Of a stretch of 64,000 bases of DNA, positions 52,768-62,952 are shown piece by piece; the first letter of the stretch is position 1; each line of letters begins with the position of its first letter. The notes under the pieces are model-generated. The model worked only from the letters and a program-made list of their open reading frames with translations, ran no database searches and had not been told where the DNA came from. Origin of the DNA: Atlantibacter subterraneus (lineage in GTDB: Bacteria > Pseudomonadota > Gammaproteobacteria > Enterobacterales > Enterobacteriaceae); the NCBI RefSeq assembly GCF_027853245.1, contig NZ_JAPTZM010000003.1. One strand, 5' to 3'. The position numbers and the translations under genes were made by a program.

Positions 52768-53022
52768 CTACAGTTCGATTTCAATATCGCCCTGCGCCCG
52801 GCAACAGCAGGGAAGAATATCCCCCGGTTCGATAAACGCCAGCGGCTCAATCAGCCAGGTCACTTCACCGGCATGCAGGCGGGTACGGCAAGAACCGCAA
52901 TACCCTTCACGACACTGATACTCCACCGCAATCTTATGCGACTCCAGCGCCGCCAGCAGGGAAGGGTGTTCATCCTGGCACAGTAGCTGTGAGCCCGAGA
53001 GCCGAAGCGTAATACGGCCCAT
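52768..53022 (-). CDS. yfaE: [2Fe-2S] ferredoxin YfaE
   Basis: An 84-residue plant-type ferredoxin that maintains the diferric-tyrosyl radical cofactor of NrdB in E. coli. The cluster ligands are YQCREGYCGSC (C-x4-C-x2-C) and a fourth cysteine in the ILPCCCRAQG segment. It is 1 bp downstream of nrdB, so it is in the nrd operon. Confidence 0.95.
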   Translation of the reverse strand: MGRITLRLSGSQLLCQDEHPSLLAALESHKIAVEYQCREGYCGSCRTRLHAGEVTWLIEPLAFIEPGDILPCCCRAQGDIEIEL

Positions 53023-53023
53023 C

Positions 53024-54154
53024 TTAAAGCTGGAAGTTGCTCAGATCGTCAGTATCGACTTCCGAGTCGATCTGGCCGACCAGGTAAGAACTCACTTCCA
53101 CTTCCTGCGGCGCAACCTGCACGTTATCGGACACCAGCCAGGTGTTGATCCACGGAATCGGGTTAGAACGGGTTTTGAACGGCAGATCGAGACCCACCGC
53201 CTGCATGCGGATATTGGTGATGTACTCCACGTACTGGCACAGGATGTCTTTGTTCAGGCCGATCATCGAGCCGTCGCGGAACAGGTAATCCGCCCACTCT
53301 TTTTCCTGCTGTGCCGCCAGCACGAACAGATCGTAGGATTCCTGTTTGCACTCTTCGGCGATTTCCGCCATCTCCGGGTCATCTGCGCCGGAGCGCATCA
53401 GGTTGAGCATGTGCTGGGTACCGGTCAGATGCAGGGCTTCATCGCGGGCGATCAGGCGAATGATTTTGGCGTTGCCTTCCATCAGTTCGCGCTCGGCGAA
53501 GGCGAAGGAGCAGGCGAAGCTGACGTAAAAGCGAATCGCTTCCAGCGCGTTCACGCTCATCAGGCACAGGTACAGCTGCTTTTTCAGGTTACGCAGATTA
53601 ACGGTCACGGTTTTGCCGTTAACGGTATGAGTGCCTTCACCCAGCAGATGCCAGTAGCTGGTCATCTCGATCAGGTCGTCGTAGTAGCCGGAGATATCTT
53701 TAGCGCGTTTTAAGATCTCGTCGTTGGTGACGATATCGTCAAACACAATCGCCGGATCGTTAACGATGTTGCGGATGATATGGGTGTACGAGCGCGAGTG
53801 GATGGTCTCAGAGAACGCCCAGGTTTCGACCCAGGTTTCCAGCTCGGGAATAGAAATCAGCGGCAGCAGCGCCACGTTCGGGCTGCGGCCCTGAATGGAG
53901 TCCAGCAGCGTCTGGTATTTCAGGTTGCTGATAAAGATATGTTTTTCGTGATCCGGCAACGCCTGGTAATCGATACGGTCGCGGGAAACGTCCACTTCTT
54001 CAGGACGCCAGAAGAAGGAGAGTTGCTTTTCGATCAGCTTTTCGAAGATGTCATATTTTTGCTGATCGTAGCGGGCCACGTTAACCGACTGGCCAAAAAA
54101 CATCGGCTCCAGCAGCTGGTCGTTTTTGGTCTGTGAAAAGGTGGTGTATGCCAT
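53024..54154 (-). CDS. nrdB: Ribonucleotide reductase class Ia, beta subunit
   Basis: The radical-generating subunit, 376 residues as in E. coli. Diiron ligands are seen in the helices around DHEKHIFISNL, ETWAFSETIHSRSYTHI (Glu, His and the radical Tyr), FAERELMEGNAKIIRLIARDEALHLTGTQH. The C-terminal DDLSNFQL is the peptide that docks on NrdA. It follows nrdA after 54 bp on the same strand. Confidence 0.98.
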   Translation of the reverse strand: MAYTTFSQTKNDQLLEPMFFGQSVNVARYDQQKYDIFEKLIEKQLSFFWRPEEVDVSRDRIDYQALPDHEKHIFISNLKYQTLLDSIQGRSPNVALLPLISIPELETWVETWAFSETIHSRSYTHIIRNIVNDPAIVFDDIVTNDEILKRAKDISGYYDDLIEMTSYWHLLGEGTHTVNGKTVTVNLRNLKKQLYLCLMSVNALEAIRFYVSFACSFAFAERELMEGNAKIIRLIARDEALHLTGTQHMLNLMRSGADDPEMAEIAEECKQESYDLFVLAAQQEKEWADYLFRDGSMIGLNKDILCQYVEYITNIRMQAVGLDLPFKTRSNPIPWINTWLVSDNVQVAPQEVEVSSYLVGQIDSEVDTDDLSNFQL

Positions 54155-54208
54155 GAATAAGAGTCCTGTCTTACGGAATAAAGGCGGGGAAATCCCCGCC
54201 CTGATTTT

Positions 54209-56494
54209 TTAGATTTTGCACGCGCCGCTTTCGCAGCCGTCATCCTGAATCGACGGGGCCAGATCGTCCTGCGCATCCTCCGCGCCGTCGCGGGTGTTTT
54301 GATAGTACAGGGTCTTCACGCCGAATTTATAGGCGGTGAGCAAGTCTTTCAGCAGTTGCTGCATCGGCACTTTGCCTGACGGGAAACGCGTCGGGTCATA
54401 GTTGGTGTTCGCCGAAATCGCCTGGTCGATAAACTTCTGCATGATGCCGACCAGTTGCAGGTAACCGTCGTTACCCGGCATCTCCCACAGCAGCTCGTAG
54501 TTGTCTTTCAGCAGCTCGTAGTCCGGCACCACCTGACGCAGAATGCCGTCTTTGGAGGCTTTGATGCTCACGTGGCCGCGCGGCGGCTCAATGCCGTTGG
54601 TGGCGTTGGAGATCTGCGACGAGGTTTCAGACGGCATCAGCGCAGAAAGCGTGGAGTTGCGCAGGCCGTGGGTTTTGATCGACTCGCGCAACGCTTCCCA
54701 GTCCAGATGCAGCTTCTCGTTGGTAATACCGTCGAGATCCTTTTTATAGGTATCGATCGGCAGAATGCCCTGGCTGTAGGTGGTTTCGTTGAACCACGGG
54801 CAGGCGCCTTGCTCTTTCGCCAGCTCGTTTGAGGCTTTCAGCAGATAGTACTGAATGGCTTCAAAGGTTTTGTGTGTCAGGTTATTGGCGCTGCCGTCGG
54901 AGTAACGTACGCCGTGTTTCGCCAGGTAGTAAGCGAAGTTAATCACGCCGATGCCGAGAGTACGACGTCCCATCGCGCCGCGTTTCGCCGCCAGAATCGG
55001 GTAGTCCTGATAATCCAGCAGGGCATCCAGCGCGCGCACCGCCAGGGTCGCCAGCTCTTCGAGATCGTCCAGAGAGTCGATCGCGCCGAGGTTGAACGCC
55101 GACAGGGTACACAGGGCGATTTCGCCGTTTTCGTCGTTAACGTCTTCCAGCGGTTTGGTCGGCAGGGCGATTTCCAGGCACAGGTTGGACTGGCGCACCG
55201 GCGCGACAACCGGGTCGAACGGGCTGTGAGTGTTGCAGTGGTCAACGTTCTGGATGTAGATACGGCCAGTCGAGGCGCGTTCCTGCATCATCAGCGAGAA
55301 CAGTTCGACCGCTTTAATGCGCTGTTTGCGGATGCTGTCGTCTTTTTCGTATTTGGTGTACAGACGTTCGAATTCGTCCTGATTGGCGAAGAACGCGTCA
55401 TACAGGCCCGGGACGTCGGACGGGCTGAACAGGGTAATGTCTTCGCCCTTCAGCAGACGGGTGTACATCAGCTTGTTGATCTGCACGCCGTAGTCCATAT
55501 GGCGCACGCGGTTGCCTTCCACGCCACGGTTGTTTTTCAGCACCAGCAGGCTTTCTACTTCCAGATGCCACATCGGGTAGAACAGCGTCGCTGCACCGCC
55601 GCGCACGCCGCCCTGAGAGCAGGATTTCACCGCGGTCTGGAAATGCTTGTAGAACGGGATGCAGCCGGTGTGGAACGCTTCGCCGCCGCGGATCGGGCTA
55701 CCCAGCGCGCGGATGCGGCCCGCGTTGATGCCGATACCGGCGCGTTGGGAAACGTATTTCACAATGGCGCTGGAGGTGGCGTTGATGGAATCCAGGCTGT
55801 CGCCGCACTCGATCAGCACGCAGGAGCTGAACTGGCGGGTTGGGGTGCGCACGCCGGACATAATCGGCGTCGGCAGCGAGATTTTGAACAGCGATACCGC
55901 GTCATAGAAGCGCTTCACGTAGTCCAGACGGGTTTCACGCGGGTAGTTAGAGAACAGGCAGGCCGCCACCAGCATATACAGGAACTGGGCGCTCTCGTAG
56001 ATTTCGCCGGTGACGCGGTTCTGCACCAGGTATTTGCCTTCCAGCTGCTTCACGGCGGCGTAGGAGAAGTTCATATCACGCCAGTGATCGATAAAACCGT
56101 CCATCTGCTGGAACTCTTCTTCCGTGTAGTCTTCCAGCAGATGACTGTCGTATTTGCCGAGCTCAATCATCTTCACAATGTGATCGTAAAGTTTCGGCGG
56201 CTCGAACTGGCCGTAGGCTTTTTTACGCAGGTGGAAAATCGCCAGGCGGGCAGCCATGTACTGGTAGTCCGGCGCGTCGCGGGAGATCAGATCCGCCGCG
56301 GCTTTGATGATGGTCTCATGGATATCGGAAGTCTTGATGCCGTCATAAAACTGGATATGGGAACGTAACTCGACTTGCGAGACCGATACGTCCTTTAACC
56401 CTTCCGCAGCCCAGTCGAGGACGCGATGGATTTTATCCAGATTGATGCGCTCCTGGCGGCCGTCGCGTTTTGTAACCAGCAGACTCTGATTCAT
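54209..56494 (-). CDS. nrdA: Ribonucleotide reductase class Ia, alpha subunit
   Basis: The catalytic subunit reducing ribonucleoside diphosphates, 761 residues. An N-terminal ATP-cone (MNQSLLVTKRDGRQERINLDKIHRVL) provides dATP inhibition; RQFSSCVLIECGDS, NLCLEI and ALCTLSAFNLG carry the active-site cysteines and surrounding radical site; the C-terminal redox pair is Cys754 and Cys759 in GCESGACKI. The start at 56494 gives the E. coli length; the ATG at 56548 would run into the promoter region. Confidence 0.98.
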   Translation of the reverse strand: MNQSLLVTKRDGRQERINLDKIHRVLDWAAEGLKDVSVSQVELRSHIQFYDGIKTSDIHETIIKAAADLISRDAPDYQYMAARLAIFHLRKKAYGQFEPPKLYDHIVKMIELGKYDSHLLEDYTEEEFQQMDGFIDHWRDMNFSYAAVKQLEGKYLVQNRVTGEIYESAQFLYMLVAACLFSNYPRETRLDYVKRFYDAVSLFKISLPTPIMSGVRTPTRQFSSCVLIECGDSLDSINATSSAIVKYVSQRAGIGINAGRIRALGSPIRGGEAFHTGCIPFYKHFQTAVKSCSQGGVRGGAATLFYPMWHLEVESLLVLKNNRGVEGNRVRHMDYGVQINKLMYTRLLKGEDITLFSPSDVPGLYDAFFANQDEFERLYTKYEKDDSIRKQRIKAVELFSLMMQERASTGRIYIQNVDHCNTHSPFDPVVAPVRQSNLCLEIALPTKPLEDVNDENGEIALCTLSAFNLGAIDSLDDLEELATLAVRALDALLDYQDYPILAAKRGAMGRRTLGIGVINFAYYLAKHGVRYSDGSANNLTHKTFEAIQYYLLKASNELAKEQGACPWFNETTYSQGILPIDTYKKDLDGITNEKLHLDWEALRESIKTHGLRNSTLSALMPSETSSQISNATNGIEPPRGHVSIKASKDGILRQVVPDYELLKDNYELLWEMPGNDGYLQLVGIMQKFIDQAISANTNYDPTRFPSGKVPMQQLLKDLLTAYKFGVKTLYYQNTRDGAEDAQDDLAPSIQDDGCESGACKI

Positions 56495-56540
56495 GTTTAC
56501 CTGTCCGTGAATGTCCGTGAAAAAAGAAATATCCCCCCGT

Positions 56541-56580
56541 TTATCCACAATTCGGCTTATGTGGCTAAGCCTGTGGATAA
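56541..56580. promoter_or_regulatory. Two inverted DnaA boxes upstream of nrdA
   Basis: TTATCCACA at 56541-56549 and its reverse complement at 56572-56580 are both perfect DnaA boxes. DnaA is known to control E. coli nrdAB. Confidence 0.8.
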
Positions 56581-56625
56581 ATACTATATATGGGGGCTAT
56601 GAGATAAGTGAGACGCTATATGGTG
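56581..56625. promoter_or_regulatory. Pair of NrdR-type boxes upstream of nrdA
   Basis: ATACTATATATGG (56581-56593) and ACGCTATATGGTG (56613-56625) resemble the NrdR box and are spaced 32 bases apart, about three helical turns, as NrdR requires. Confidence 0.65.
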
Positions 56626-56628
56626 AGT

Positions 56629-56656
56629 ATTCTAGTTGGGATTCTTTTCAGAACAA
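56629..56656 (-). promoter_or_regulatory. Candidate nrdA promoter
   Basis: On the minus strand TTGTTC (complement of 56651-56656) and TAGAAT (complement of 56629-56634) are 16 bases apart, just upstream of the NrdR and DnaA boxes. The rest of the 56495-56842 gap is AT-rich without a gene; an 8-bp hairpin at 56800-56824 may mark the end of ubiG. Confidence 0.45.
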
Positions 56657-56842
56657 GGGTTGATTTTGATGTTAATTTGCGGTTACCAAACCTGGTTTTT
56701 GGCTAAGTGCAGGTGCCATAAGGGCTAAGGGCACTGTCAATAACTTAGAAAAAAATTTCAAAATTTGATCGAGTGCCGATTTCCTGGCCGTTACGGTAAA
56801 TTGCGCAACGCAATGCTGCGCAATCATGAGATCAAAAAGTGA

Positions 56843-57577
56843 TTACTGATTCTGATTTTTTGCCTGGGTGTGCAACATATAGTTAACATCTACCCCTGGT
56901 CCAAGGCTGAAACGGTTGGTCAGCGGGTTAAAATGCAGCCCGGTCATATGGCGCTCCTGAAGCGGCGTATGATCCACCCAGTTCAGCAGTTCGGCGGGCT
57001 TGATAAATTTCTTAATGTCGTGGGTACCCTTCGGCACCATGCGCAGAATGTACTCAGCGCCGACCACCGCCATCAGCCAGGATTTGCCGTTGCGGTTAAG
57101 CGTGGAGAAGAACACATGGCCGCCAGGCTTCACCAGTTGGGCGCAGGCGTTGACCACCGAAGCCGGGTCCGGCACGTGCTCCAGCATCTCCATGCAGGTT
57201 ACAACGTCATACTTCTGCGGGTGCTGCGCCGCATGTTCTTCCACGGTTTCCTGCACGTAATCTACCGCCACGCCGCTTTCCAGCGCGTGCAGACGCGCCA
57301 CCTGCAACGGCTCTGCGCCCATATCCAGCCCGGTCACATTTGCGCCCTGACGCGCCATGCTCTCGCTCAGGATGCCGCCGCCGCAGCCGACGTCCAGTAC
57401 GGTTTTGCCAAACAGGCCGCCTGCGCGCTCGGTGATATAACCCAGGCGCAGCGGGTTAATACGGTGCAGGGGCTTGAACTCGCCTTCGGTGTCCCACCAT
57501 TGCGAGGCCACGGCTTCAAATTTGGCGATTTCGCCCCGATCGACGTTATGCCCGACCGGCGGTTTTTCGGCATTCAT
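56843..57577 (-). CDS. ubiG: Ubiquinone biosynthesis O-methyltransferase
   Basis: A SAM-dependent methyltransferase of 244 residues that catalyses both O-methylations in ubiquinone synthesis. Motif I VLDVGCGGG spans 60-68; EMLEHVPDP and the ISxxNRN-type STLNRNGKS segments follow. A NVDRGEIAKFEAVASQWWD start is typical. It is divergent from gyrA across 158 bp. In K-12 the yfaL autotransporter lies between ubiG and nrdA; here that space is 348 bp. Confidence 0.97.
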   Translation of the reverse strand: MNAEKPPVGHNVDRGEIAKFEAVASQWWDTEGEFKPLHRINPLRLGYITERAGGLFGKTVLDVGCGGGILSESMARQGANVTGLDMGAEPLQVARLHALESGVAVDYVQETVEEHAAQHPQKYDVVTCMEMLEHVPDPASVVNACAQLVKPGGHVFFSTLNRNGKSWLMAVVGAEYILRMVPKGTHDIKKFIKPAELLNWVDHTPLQERHMTGLHFNPLTNRFSLGPGVDVNYMLHTQAKNQNQ

Positions 57578-57685
57578 CAGCGCTGTTACTCCTTTAGTTT
57601 CAATTCTCCGGAGTATAACAGGCGAGGGCGGCTAATAAACCCTTATCCCCGGTCATTCGACTTACCGGAATCAGGCGCACTGTGT

Positions 57686-57691
57686 TATAAT
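57686..57691 (+). promoter_or_regulatory. -10 element of the gyrA promoter
   Basis: A consensus TATAAT lies 45 bases before gyrA. The -35 is poor (TTACCG or TACCGG at 17-18 bases). A weak -35 with sensitivity to supercoiling is known for E. coli gyrA. Confidence 0.6.
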
Positions 57692-57735
57692 TTCCGACCT
57701 TTGATTCCGGGACACAGTAGAGGGATAACGGTCAG

Positions 57736-60372
57736 ATGAGCGACCTTGCCAGAGAAATTACACCGGTCAACATTGAGGAAGAGCTGAAGAGCTCCTATCT
57801 GGATTACGCGATGTCGGTTATTGTCGGCCGCGCGCTTCCGGACGTCCGAGATGGCCTGAAACCGGTACACCGTCGCGTACTTTACGCCATGAACGTTTTG
57901 GGCAATGACTGGAATAAAGCCTACAAAAAATCCGCGCGTGTCGTGGGTGACGTCATCGGTAAATACCACCCCCATGGTGACTCCGCGGTTTATGACACTA
58001 TCGTTCGTATGGCGCAGCCGTTTTCCCTGCGTTATATGCTGGTCGATGGCCAGGGTAACTTCGGTTCCATCGACGGCGACTCAGCGGCGGCGATGCGTTA
58101 TACCGAAATCCGCCTGGCGAAAATCGCCCATGAGCTGATGGCCGATCTCGAAAAAGAGACGGTCGATTTCGTCGATAACTATGACGGCACGGAAAAAATC
58201 CCTGACGTCATGCCGACCAAAATTCCGAATTTATTGGTTAACGGCTCCTCCGGTATCGCGGTGGGCATGGCGACCAACATTCCGCCGCACAACCTCACCG
58301 AGGTGATCAACGGCTGCCTGGCCTATATCGACGATGAAGACATCAGCGTCGAAGGCCTGATGGAGCATATTCCGGGCCCTGATTTCCCGACTGCCGCCAT
58401 TATCAATGGCCGTCGCGGTATTGAAGAGGCGTACCGCACCGGTCGCGGCAAGATCTACATTCGCGCCCGCGCGGAAGTGGAAGTAGACGCCAAATCTGGC
58501 CGTGAAACCATCATCGTTCATGAAATTCCCTATCAGGTGAACAAAGCGCGCCTGATCGAGAAGATCGCCGAGCTGGTGAAGGACAAACGCGTTGAAGGCA
58601 TCAGCGCGCTGCGCGACGAGTCTGATAAAGACGGGATGCGCATCGTGATTGAAATCAAACGCGACGCGGTGGGCGAGGTGGTGCTGAACAACCTCTACTC
58701 CCAGACTCAGCTTCAGGTCTCTTTCGGCATCAATATGGTGGCACTGCACCACGGCCAGCCGAAGATCATGACCCTGAAAGAGATCCTGTCGGCGTTTGTC
58801 CGTCACCGCCGTGAAGTGGTGACCCGCCGTACCATTTTCGAACTGCGTAAAGCCCGCGACCGCGCGCACATCTTAGAAGCGCTGGCGATTGCCCTGGCAA
58901 ACATCGACCCGATTATCGAGCTGATTCGCCGCGCGCCGACCCCGGCGGAAGCGAAAGCGGGCCTGATCGCCCAGCCGTGGGATTTGGGCAACGTGAAAGC
59001 GATGCTGGAAGGCGCAGGCGACGATGCGGCGCGTCCGGAATGGCTGGAGCCGGAATACGGTATTCGCGACGGCAAATACTGGCTGACCGAGCAACAGGCC
59101 CAGGCGATCCTCGACCTGCGTCTGCAAAAGCTCACCGGCCTTGAGCATGAAAAACTGCTCGATGAATACAAAGAGCTGCTGACCCAGATCGCCGAGCTGC
59201 TGCATATTCTCGGCAGCGCCGACCGTCTGATGGAAGTGATCCGCGAAGAGCTGGAGCTGGTGCGCGATCAGTTCGGCGATAAACGCCGTACCGAAATCAC
59301 TGCCAACAGCGCCGATATCAATATCGAAGATCTGATCAGCCAGGAAGACGTGGTCGTCACCCTGTCGCATCAGGGCTACGTGAAGTATCAGCCGCTGTCT
59401 GATTACGAAGCGCAGCGCCGTGGCGGTAAAGGCAAGTCTGCCGCGCGCATCAAAGAAGAAGACTTTATTGATCGCCTGCTGGTGGCCAACACCCATGACA
59501 CTATCCTGTGCTTCTCGAGCCGGGGTCGTCTGTACTGGATGAAGGTTTACCAGTTGCCGGAAGCGAGCCGTGGCGCGCGTGGCCGTCCGATTGTCAACCT
59601 GCTGCCGCTGGAAGCCAACGAACGTATCACCGCTATTCTGCCGGTGCGCGAGTATGCTGAAGGCGTCAACGTGTTTATGGCAACCGCCAGCGGCACCGTG
59701 AAGAAAACTGCGCTCAAAGAGTTCAGCCGTCCGCGTACTGCGGGCATCATCGCCGTTAACCTTAACGAAGGCGATGAACTGATTGGCGTGGATCTGACCT
59801 CCGGCAGCGATGAAGTGATGCTGTTCTCCGCGCAGGGCAAAGTGGTGCGCTTTAAAGATGACGCGGTGCGTCCGATGGGCCGTACCGCCACTGGCGTGCG
59901 CGGTATCCGTCTGATGGACGGCGACAGCGTGGTATCGCTGATCGTTCCGCGCGGCGAAGGCGCTATCCTGACCGTGACGCAAAACGGCTACGGTAAACGC
60001 ACGGCGGCGGACGAGTATCCGACCAAGTCGCGCGCCACCAAAGGCGTTATCTCCATCAAGGTCACCGATCGTAACGGGCCGGTGGTCGGCGCGGTTCAGG
60101 TCGATGACTGCGACCAGATCATGATGATCACCGATGCCGGTACTTTAGTACGTACCCGCGTCTCGGAAATCAGCGTGGTGGGCCGTAACACCCAGGGCGT
60201 GATCCTGATCCGTACCGCGGAAGATGAAAACGTGGTCGGCCTGCAACGCGTTGCCGAGCCGGTGGATGACGAAGAGCTGGACAGCATCGACGGCAGCGTC
60301 GCGGAAGGTGATGATGAAATCGCGCCGGAAGCGGACAACGACGACGATGCGGCTGACGACGCTGAAGAGTAA
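57736..60372 (+). CDS. gyrA: DNA gyrase subunit A
   Basis: The breakage-reunion subunit of gyrase, 878 residues. The quinolone-resistance region reads HPHGDSAVYDT with Ser83 and Asp87, the susceptible form. The catalytic tyrosine is in MRYTEIR (Tyr122), the GyrA-box in QRRGGKGK near 560, and the C-terminal beta-pinwheel has repeated GRLY/GxG strands (SSRGRLYWMKVY; TASGTVKKT; SAQGKVVRF). The acidic tail is typical of enterics. A strong terminator follows. Confidence 0.98.
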   Translation: MSDLAREITPVNIEEELKSSYLDYAMSVIVGRALPDVRDGLKPVHRRVLYAMNVLGNDWNKAYKKSARVVGDVIGKYHPHGDSAVYDTIVRMAQPFSLRYMLVDGQGNFGSIDGDSAAAMRYTEIRLAKIAHELMADLEKETVDFVDNYDGTEKIPDVMPTKIPNLLVNGSSGIAVGMATNIPPHNLTEVINGCLAYIDDEDISVEGLMEHIPGPDFPTAAIINGRRGIEEAYRTGRGKIYIRARAEVEVDAKSGRETIIVHEIPYQVNKARLIEKIAELVKDKRVEGISALRDESDKDGMRIVIEIKRDAVGEVVLNNLYSQTQLQVSFGINMVALHHGQPKIMTLKEILSAFVRHRREVVTRRTIFELRKARDRAHILEALAIALANIDPIIELIRRAPTPAEAKAGLIAQPWDLGNVKAMLEGAGDDAARPEWLEPEYGIRDGKYWLTEQQAQAILDLRLQKLTGLEHEKLLDEYKELLTQIAELLHILGSADRLMEVIREELELVRDQFGDKRRTEITANSADINIEDLISQEDVVVTLSHQGYVKYQPLSDYEAQRRGGKGKSAARIKEEDFIDRLLVANTHDTILCFSSRGRLYWMKVYQLPEASRGARGRPIVNLLPLEANERITAILPVREYAEGVNVFMATASGTVKKTALKEFSRPRTAGIIAVNLNEGDELIGVDLTSGSDEVMLFSAQGKVVRFKDDAVRPMGRTATGVRGIRLMDGDSVVSLIVPRGEGAILTVTQNGYGKRTAADEYPTKSRATKGVISIKVTDRNGPVVGAVQVDDCDQIMMITDAGTLVRTRVSEISVVGRNTQGVILIRTAEDENVVGLQRVAEPVDDEELDSIDGSVAEGDDEIAPEADNDDDAADDAEE

Positions 60373-60393
60373 TCGTTAGCAATTAAAAACAAC

Positions 60394-60420
60394 AAGGGCC
60401 GGATAATCCGGCCCTTTTTA
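60394..60420 (+). terminator. Rho-independent terminator after gyrA
   Basis: A stem of about 11 bp (AAGGGCCGGAT and its complement, 60394-60416) is followed by T residues to 60419. It borders the atoB stop codon. Confidence 0.9.
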
Positions 60421-61605
<1,185 letters not shown>

Positions 61606-61629
61606 GTTCGATTCCTTTTTAAAGCGACG

Positions 61630-62952
61630 TTAAAACAGCGTCAGACCGATGACGAAGATGACTCCAGAGAACAGCAGGGCGGTGATGCAGTAGCCCATGA
61701 TGTCGCGCACACCGAGACCCGCAATCGCCAGCGCCGGTAAGGCCCAGAACGGCTGCGCCATGTTCATCCACTGTTCGCCGTAGGCGATAGCCATCACGGA
61801 TTTACCGAGGTCGGCCCCTAACGCCTGGGCGGCAGGCATTACGAATGGCCCCTGGATCACCCAGTGGCCGCCGCCTGACGGCACGGCAAAGTTAATCAGC
61901 GCAGAGCTAAAGAAGGTCATCAGCGGGAAGGTGTCTTTGTTGGCGACGTTAATGAAAAACTCGGTAATCAGGCCGCCGAGGCCGGAGTGTTCCATCATCA
62001 ACTGGATACCGGCATAGAACGGGAACTGCACCAGAATGCCTGCAGTGCTTCGGGCCGCCGCGACGACGGCGCGCATATAGGCCATCGGGGTTTTGTGCAG
62101 CAGTAAACCGACAATCATAAACATCATGTTGACGGTATTAATGGTGATGTTGAAACCTTTCTCGGCGAAGTAATAGCCGAGATAAACAATCCCCAGCGCG
62201 CCGATAGTCAGCGCCAGAATCCGGCTCTCTTCCAGGCGTTCCGACGGCGGCGCGTCTTTCGGCAGCACTTTCTGGAAATCCGGCTCTTCCATCAGCAGCT
62301 TCGGATCGACAGACACCACGTCGCCCGCTTTCGGCATCATCAGGCGAGTGACGAAAGGCATTACGACAATCAGGCCAAGGGTGATAAAGATATTGAAACC
62401 GGTGAACAGCGTCTGACCGACCGGCACCAGCCCGGCGACATGCTCGACCGGGTTGCCCGGCGTGGCTGCCAGCAGCGGCATTGACCCTGAAAAGCCGCCG
62501 CCCCAGGTCAGAAAACCGATATAGGCGCAGGCGATTAACAGCGGATAGTCTGAGCCGGGCACGCGGCGTGCCACTTCCCGGGCGAACATCGCGCCGACCA
62601 CCAGGCCAAAGCCCCAGTTAATCACGCACGCGACGGAGCCGAAGAAGGTCACCAGCATCACGCCCTGTACCGGCGTGCGGGCCGCCGATGCGGCGGTACG
62701 CAGGATTTTTTTTACCGGACCGGAGCTGGCCAGCGCGTGGCCGGTTACGATAATTAGCGCCATCTGCATGCCGAAGGCCAGCAGATTCCAGAAGCCGTCG
62801 CCCCACATCTTCACCATATCGAGCGGCGTATGCGGCGTTAGCCACAGGGCGATGCCAAAGGTGAGCAACGTCAGCAGCATGGCGAAAATCAGCGGGTCCG
62901 GCAGATAGCGGCTAACCAGACGGGTCATAAAGCGGGAAATGCGGCCAATCAT
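61630..62952 (-). CDS. atoE: Short-chain fatty acid transporter
   Basis: An inner-membrane protein of 440 residues with about 12 helices, AtoE family, taking up short-chain fatty acids such as butyrate and acetoacetate. Typical segments are MIGRISRFMTRLVSRYLPDPLIFAMLLT at the start and SALINFAVPSGGGHWVIQGPFV in the second half. Its start overlaps the atoA stop by 4 bp. Confidence 0.95.
   Translation of the reverse strand: MIGRISRFMTRLVSRYLPDPLIFAMLLTLLTFGIALWLTPHTPLDMVKMWGDGFWNLLAFGMQMALIIVTGHALASSGPVKKILRTAASAARTPVQGVMLVTFFGSVACVINWGFGLVVGAMFAREVARRVPGSDYPLLIACAYIGFLTWGGGFSGSMPLLAATPGNPVEHVAGLVPVGQTLFTGFNIFITLGLIVVMPFVTRLMMPKAGDVVSVDPKLLMEEPDFQKVLPKDAPPSERLEESRILALTIGALGIVYLGYYFAEKGFNITINTVNMMFMIVGLLLHKTPMAYMRAVVAAARSTAGILVQFPFYAGIQLMMEHSGLGGLITEFFINVANKDTFPLMTFFSSALINFAVPSGGGHWVIQGPFVMPAAQALGADLGKSVMAIAYGEQWMNMAQPFWALPALAIAGLGVRDIMGYCITALLFSGVIFVIGLTLF

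Noticed and set aside
54872..56368. A 498-codon plus-strand open frame opposite nrdA
   Set aside because: nrdA is complete and conserved on the other strand; the antisense product is rich in His, Gln, Val and Arg, typical of a mirror frame in GC-rich coding DNA.
56495..56548. N-terminal extension of NrdA from the ATG at 56548
   Set aside because: It would read through the perfect DnaA box and add 18 residues not found in E. coli NrdA; the start at 56494 gives the exact family length.
57820..58100. Quinolone-resistance mutation in gyrA
   Set aside because: Codons 83 and 87 encode Ser and Asp, both wild type.
58873..59982. A 369-codon minus-strand open frame opposite gyrA
   Set aside because: Antisense shadow of gyrA, with no ribosome binding site or homology.
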